DNA of 12,354 nt from Synura sp. LO234KE (taxonomy: Eukaryota > Sar > Synurophyceae > Synurales > Mallomonadaceae): the NCBI GenBank assembly GCA_015143735.1, contig VKHC01000412.1:1-12354 (forward strand), in the 5' to 3' direction. The notes beneath the pieces are model-generated. The model worked only from the letters and a program-made list of their open reading frames with translations. It was not told the DNA's origin and made no database searches. Every line of letters begins with the position of its first letter. Position 1 is the stretch's first letter. This document shows, piece after piece, positions 8,601 to 12,354 of this stretch. Made by a program: the position numbers and the translations under genes.

Positions 8601-8892
8601 TGTTGATTGTAGACCGGTCAACCTGCCCTGCTCTATATATGTCCGCTTGTGATGGCTACTGTATGCATACGGTAGGTCCACTCCCTCACTCATCCCCGCA
8701 TTACCTCAGTAACGATATTATCCCTGGGACAGCGCTGGTGTCAAGGGCACTTTGCCACAGCTGTGGAAAGGGGGGGAAGGAGAAGCTCATCACGCGGAAG
8801 ACTCTGGGTCAGGGTCAGGGTCAGGGTCAGGGTCGGTGTCCGATCTCATCTCTTCTCAGAGTCCCCTGCTACCTGTGACCAGCACAGGATAG
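5669..8892 (+). CDS. Signal peptide peptidase-like (SPPL2-type) intramembrane aspartyl protease, 8 exons
   Basis: GxGD aspartyl protease that cleaves transmembrane segments inside membranes of the secretory or endolysosomal system (known for the family). Inferred exons: 5669-6894, 7312-7504, 7777-7856, 7979-8025, 8205-8265, 8360-8522, 8613-8671, 8733-8892. They sum to 1989 nt, or 662 aa, in one frame ending TAG. All introns are GT-AG, 61-417 nt long. Seen: signal peptide 1-17; PA-type luminal domain about 60-225 with six N-glycosylation sequons and a Cys-rich insert (C129, C156, C162, C167, C182, C183); nine membrane segments, near 241-264, 316-335, 338-365, 387-407, 417-437, 442-465, 517-535, 565-585 and 594-612. 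Catalytic Asp454 lies in IYD and Asp523 in GLGD; QPAL is at 593-596. A Gly-Ser repeat sits in the tail (634-644). The ATG follows an AT-rich leader 116 bp from the divergent transporter. Spacing from PAL to the tail Trp621 equals that of animal SPPL2, which supports the last junction. SPPL subtype is inferred from the PA domain. Confidence 0.9.
8806..8835 (+). repeat. In-frame hexanucleotide repeat, 5 units of GGGTCA (last is GGGTCG)
   Basis: Four perfect GGGTCA units and one variant lie in the last exon of the SPPL gene and encode alternating Gly-Ser in the predicted cytosolic tail. Six-base units keep frame whatever the copy number, so length variation would be tolerated. Confidence 0.9.
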
Positions 8893-9074
8893 GGAACCTC
8901 TATGTCCGTCTCATAATCGCCTCTCCGGCGCGGTGACACCAGGTCATCTGTACTTATGCGCCGGCACGCAACGTGTGCGAGTGGACGTATCCGAGTATAA
9001 TTGGCGGACCGTTACGTTACTTTGGACATGGTTTAACCAAACGGTCTCATTTGAGCTCTGGGAGCGGTATCCAT

Positions 9075-9299
9075 TCAAGGATAAAGAAAATAATATACTA
9101 CATCAGCAATTCTAACACGCGCAATGCTGTAGTTTCCGGATGATTGCAGGTGAATGCGACTTGATATCACATGAGTGACGTGAAAAGTCGCCATGGAAAT
9201 GTATGTGCGGCGATACGGCATCATCTTACACACCTTATCGTCATCTATGAGAATGGCGCGGCTGTTGTACTGAAGATATGGTAGAACCGGAACGGACAT
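9075..9299 (-). CDS. Possible small gene or first exon
   Basis: ATG at 9299, 74 codons to TGA at 9075. A good donor-like site, AAG|GTGTGT, follows IDDDK after 22 codons, so this may be a first exon 9299-9234. The unspliced peptide also looks reasonable, and the + strand has a rival frame ending at 9115. Not recognised. Confidence 0.22.
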   Translation of the reverse strand: MSVPVLPYLQYNSRAILIDDDKVCKMMPYRRTYISMATFHVTHVISSRIHLQSSGNYSIARVRIADVVYYFLYP

Positions 9300-9537
9300 A
9301 CGCTTTCCCCTCCCACTTTATTGGAAATTCTTTTATTCCCTTGGCATTTCGTCTCCATTGAAGTGTGTGTTCCTCGTTCTTTTCTTTATAATATTAGTAT
9401 TTGGCACTAGTGTAAATCATAACTAACTCAATAAGTTCTTGGTACTAAATTGGCACTGAATTCGCAGTCATTTAATGCCAGTAAAGTTCTTATGGACTAC
9501 GATGCAGGCATCATCGCTAAAGTTTTAATTCGTAGAC

Positions 9538-9765
9538 TTAGTTGACGGTGGCCCCACCAATCATCACAAATGTTGAAGCAAGATTAGAATGCATACATAC
9601 AGCGTCCTCGAGCAGCAAACGCCAAATTATAGTAGTACTACTTCTTTCAATACTTCCAGTTTTAAGCACTAACAACACTCCTGGGATGATAAAATAGATA
9701 AGGAAATATTTCAAGAAAACAGAGGAATGAACTCTTGTCCGGTTAGCGGATCTAAAGTCACTTGC
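9538..9765 (-). CDS. Possible exon with a hydrophobic segment
   Basis: 75 codons are open in AT-rich DNA, where stops should be frequent. The frame encodes a membrane-like stretch, VFLKYFLIYFIIPGVLLVL, followed by a polar part. Inside it a strong acceptor (TTTTATCATCCCAG at 9681) and a strong donor (GCT|GTATGT at 9600) bound an 80-nt candidate exon, 9680-9601. No ATG starts it and no partner exon was assigned. Confidence 0.3.
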   Translation of the reverse strand, partial: ASDFRSANRTRVHSSVFLKYFLIYFIIPGVLLVLKTGSIERSSTTIIWRLLLEDAVCMHSNLASTFVMIGGATVN

Positions 9766-10417
9766 TCATCAATTCTACAACTTGTTCTAAAATCAACTTC
9801 TGAATCTTACTTTCCATCACCTCTAAGCCTGCCTAGGAACCAGCTCAGCTATGCTAGAAAGTAGTCAGAGTATAAAAGTTAAGTAACCGGAAAATCAAAT
9901 AATATTTTAGTGTTTACAATTCACTCAGAAAAATGATAATTAGTTGTTCTGTCGTAATACCCCAAATGATACGATTTCTACAATATCCCTTGTGACCTAG
10001 TTACATCAGATCGAGGATACATGCCACCCACGGCTCCAGTAAGAGACCCCCGCGCTTCACCAAAAGGCTTACCCTACCCGGGGCCAACTATAAGCACAAA
10101 CTTCAACTGGTTAAACAATTCTTTGATATGTACAGTCGATCAAGCCTTTCACGGATAGTCGCGCTTCATTGAGGAATATATACAGGAAGCGACTGCTGCA
10201 GACTCTTCTAGTCTTGAAAGCCGCTCCTCCTCGCTCGACATCGCCGTCTCTATCCGTTCCAGTACGATTGAAATATGAATGGGGACCGTTTTCGGCTTCA
10301 CCCAACACCCTATCCTCTCCCCCGAAAGCCCAACTCGTGGACTAGTAACGATTTTTCAAACGCTTTCGCTATTTACAGAAACACAATTTCATCATCAGAG
10401 GACTGAGTAAGGTCTAA

Positions 10418-10750
10418 GATATACAATCGACATTGACTGAATTCCGGGAGGTGAAGGCTCCGCCAAATCGAATCCTTTTCAGAGTACGAAACCTCAATCG
10501 TTTTCAATGGAGCCCAAGCACTCTAACAGCTTCAGTAGATTGGCACAATCACGTTGTGATGTCCGATATGTCAAGTTTACATTTCGGGAACTTTCGCCCT
10601 GCATTTAGATGCACACCAAATGGACTTTACTTCAAGATTCACTACTATGTAACGGCGTTGAAACGGGAGAACATTAGGGCGCTTGATGATCGGGAAGTCG
10701 TAACGCCTCACCAGGCCCTGCTTCCCTCTCCACTATCAACTGAATATTAA
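10418..10750 (+). CDS. Possible terminal exon of an unknown gene
   Basis: The frame is open for 110 codons after a TAA at 10415-10417 and ends TAA at 10750. The first in-frame ATG is late (10559), so if real this is a 3' exon or starts elsewhere. The reading looks protein-like (for example VDWHNHVVMSDM and FRCTPNGLYFKIHYY) but matches no family I know. An AG just before it (CTAAG, near 10417) could be the acceptor. It faces the - strand gene ending at 10765. Open frames of this length also occur by chance in DNA of this composition. Confidence 0.35.
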   Translation, partial: DIQSTLTEFREVKAPPNRILFRVRNLNRFQWSPSTLTASVDWHNHVVMSDMSSLHFGNFRPAFRCTPNGLYFKIHYYVTALKRENIRALDDREVVTPHQALLPSPLSTEY

Positions 10751-10764
10751 AATGAAACAGATAA

Positions 10765-12354
10765 TCACTTGGGCAAGTCTCTAGCAACGGAAAAGTTCTG
10801 TAAGATGTCCGCAAACACAGCTTCCCTCGGACCACCTACAAGCAAATGATATCCATCGTCAAGAAATTGTTGCACTAGGAGTACGAGCGATGTAGCAGGT
10901 ATATAGACTTGCATAGGAGTTGTTGTAAAATATCTCGCTCACAAACGCAATAACAACCTATATTACCTATTTCTTCTCTGTGGATATGATATTGACGAAG
11001 CGCCCCACCATTGCATACTCCGGCCTCCGCGACGTTCCTAAAAAGTAGATTGACAGAAGTTAATGTGCTGCTCCACATCGCAGAAATAGTATACTAGAGT
11101 GGGACAGAGAGTCGGTGTTTTAGGAAGCAATGACCTATACGTATTCATGTCACCTACGGACCTATCCGCCGTCCTACCGGATTCAGGTCTGAAGAAATTG
11201 AGAAGCAGCTCCATTTCTACTTCGGTAGAAACAAAATCATCATACAGTAAATTTTCCATATCAACCAATTCCAGAAACGCCAGCTTGGATTCGAGCAGAT
11301 TTACGACGTGAACTCTAACGGCGTTTATAGAATCGTTGAATTCTGTCAAATTAGTCCACCCGTTTGGATTCGTATCATGTCCAACTCCACCGAGGAAATG
11401 CTTCACCACGACAGACTTACAATAGTACTTCGGTTGAGTAGTGGATTGTACCGTCTCGTTCTCGCTGCATACCATGAAATACTCCAAGAAAAGGCGATTT
11501 TCCAACTGTAACGGAATCAGCCATTCCTCCACCAGCTGCACACAGTTCTCCAATTCCACCGCACTAGCCCGACCTAGAACCCCCTCCCTACCAAGTGAGT
11601 GTTCTCTAAAGCTAGTTAGATTATCCAGTTCATGTAACGGATACGACAAATATGTGGCCAGCCTTTCGAGCAGTGGTAGTTGATGACACATTGTATCATA
11701 TGCCTTCATCCAACGCTCGACCATTCCCTCAATATCCTGCCTCCACAGAGACCGACTCACTGAACCGTCCGAGAGCCATGACTCAAGACATAGTAGCAAA
11801 TCTCGGTGACTGAGCAAACTCTGCAATGCTGCTCCAGTCGCTCGACTGATGGACTCGACGGAGAGCAACGTGGCGGCCGTTTCATGCAAACGAAATAAAT
11901 AATATGCAATCGATTTTATCTTCCGAGTCCCTGCATTGAGACTATGAAGCAGCAGCAACCAGTTCCGAAGTAGTGTCCCATCGAGTTCCACCATACTCAT
12001 CCCTGAGTACTGTTCCATCTCCTGAAGGAGTGCGTCCATGGAATGAAACGAATTTAGAAAGGGAAAGATATGTTCCAAGCTCATCGCGACTCGACTCCAA
12101 AATGAAAATACTGCGGCGTTCGACTGGGCGTTCGATGTGTTGTAGATTTCAAATAGACCATTCGCAGGGTCCGATAATTTCGTGTCCTTCATCAATTTCG
12201 CAGCGAGAATATCCAAGACTTTTCCCCCCGTCTCAGATGCGAGTAGGTCATTGCTCCAGTACCTTAACGCTGTGCAGACCTTTTGAATTTTCTCCGCGCG
12301 GGCATCTCCCTTCTCAAATGATACTTCGGACAATAAATAGTCAAAGATAGAGCA
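10765..12354 (-). CDS. Unrecognised large protein, C-terminal part (5' end beyond the window)
   Basis: The - strand is open from the right edge of the window with no start codon required, so the N-terminus lies outside. The long exon runs from 12354 to a donor at 11162 (TAG|GTCCGT) or 11135 (TAG|GTCATT). The acceptor TTTTTAG at 11038 opens exon 11037-10967, and a 59-nt intron (10966-10908) leads to exon 10907-10765, ending TGA. Both joins keep phase and give about 468 or 477 residues. The protein is rich in Leu, Glu and Ser with many helix-like stretches, no membrane segments and no catalytic motif that I recognise; it may be a helical-repeat scaffold. The last exon contains a well-formed stretch, FLDDGYHLLVGGPREAVFAD. 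Without splicing the frame ends at a TAG at 11040-11038, so a one-exon reading is the alternative. No family could be assigned. Confidence 0.6.

Larger units (their letters stand above)
8893..10417. other. Region after the SPPL gene with only weak open frames
   Basis: It contains the low-confidence frames listed separately (9299-9075, 9765-9538) plus a + frame open from about 8880 to 9115 and a - frame at 10308-10111. The part 9300-10000 is AT-rich and mostly closed. No complete gene could be assembled. Confidence 0.4.

Noticed and set aside
8600-8878. Separate gene read as CPALYMSACDGY and a long GQGQG tail
   Set aside because: This is the wrong frame over SPPL exons 7 and 8; the correct frame gives QPALLYICP and a Gly-Ser tail.
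11973-12350. 125-residue + frame opposite the large unknown gene
   Set aside because: It is antisense to the long - strand exon; Ser/Arg/Pro-rich shadow composition.
1-12354. Bacterial or organelle origin
   Set aside because: At least eight spliceosomal GT-AG introns interrupt the two identified genes.

Overview
The window looks like nuclear DNA of a unicellular eukaryote, probably an alga or other protist. The evidence is two intron-containing genes whose GT-AG splicing restores conserved protein families across every junction, long non-coding stretches, and a canonical AATAAA signal after one gene. I cannot name the lineage. A PA-domain SPPL with a cysteine-rich luminal insertion and an EF-hand fused to a major facilitator transporter fit a stramenopile or related alga best, but that is inference. 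No CRISPR array, rRNA, tRNA, operon or recognisable transposon was seen.

Centre (3628-8892): a head-to-head gene pair shares a 116 bp upstream region (5553-5668). Leftward (-) lies a 559-aa major facilitator transporter with two N-terminal EF-hand-like motifs, in two exons. Rightward (+) lies a 662-aa signal-peptide-peptidase-like intramembrane aspartyl protease in eight exons. I rebuilt it by hand from the split YD, GLGD and QPAL motifs; all eight exons keep frame and the reading ends at a single stop. Both genes are AT-rich near the shared promoter and become GC-rich towards their 3' ends.

Right (8893-12354): a large unrecognised protein enters from the right edge on the - strand. It runs open for more than 390 codons, and two further exons can be added that end it at 10765. 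A 111-codon open frame on the + strand (10418-10750) converges on that end with a 14 bp gap. The stretch 8893-10417 holds several short open frames, one with a hydrophobic segment (9765-9538).

Left (1-3627): no complete gene could be assembled. The best coding signal is a - strand terminal exon (2638-2380) of unknown family, perhaps joined to an upstream exon around 3018-2797. Weaker exon-like frames lie at 1866-1588 (-), 616-368 (-) and 1295-1507 (+). A 16 bp inverted match (619-634 and 1547-1562) carries a shared WENSR peptide.

The transporter and protease are both membrane proteins, but nothing in the sequence shows that they act together beyond sharing an upstream region.
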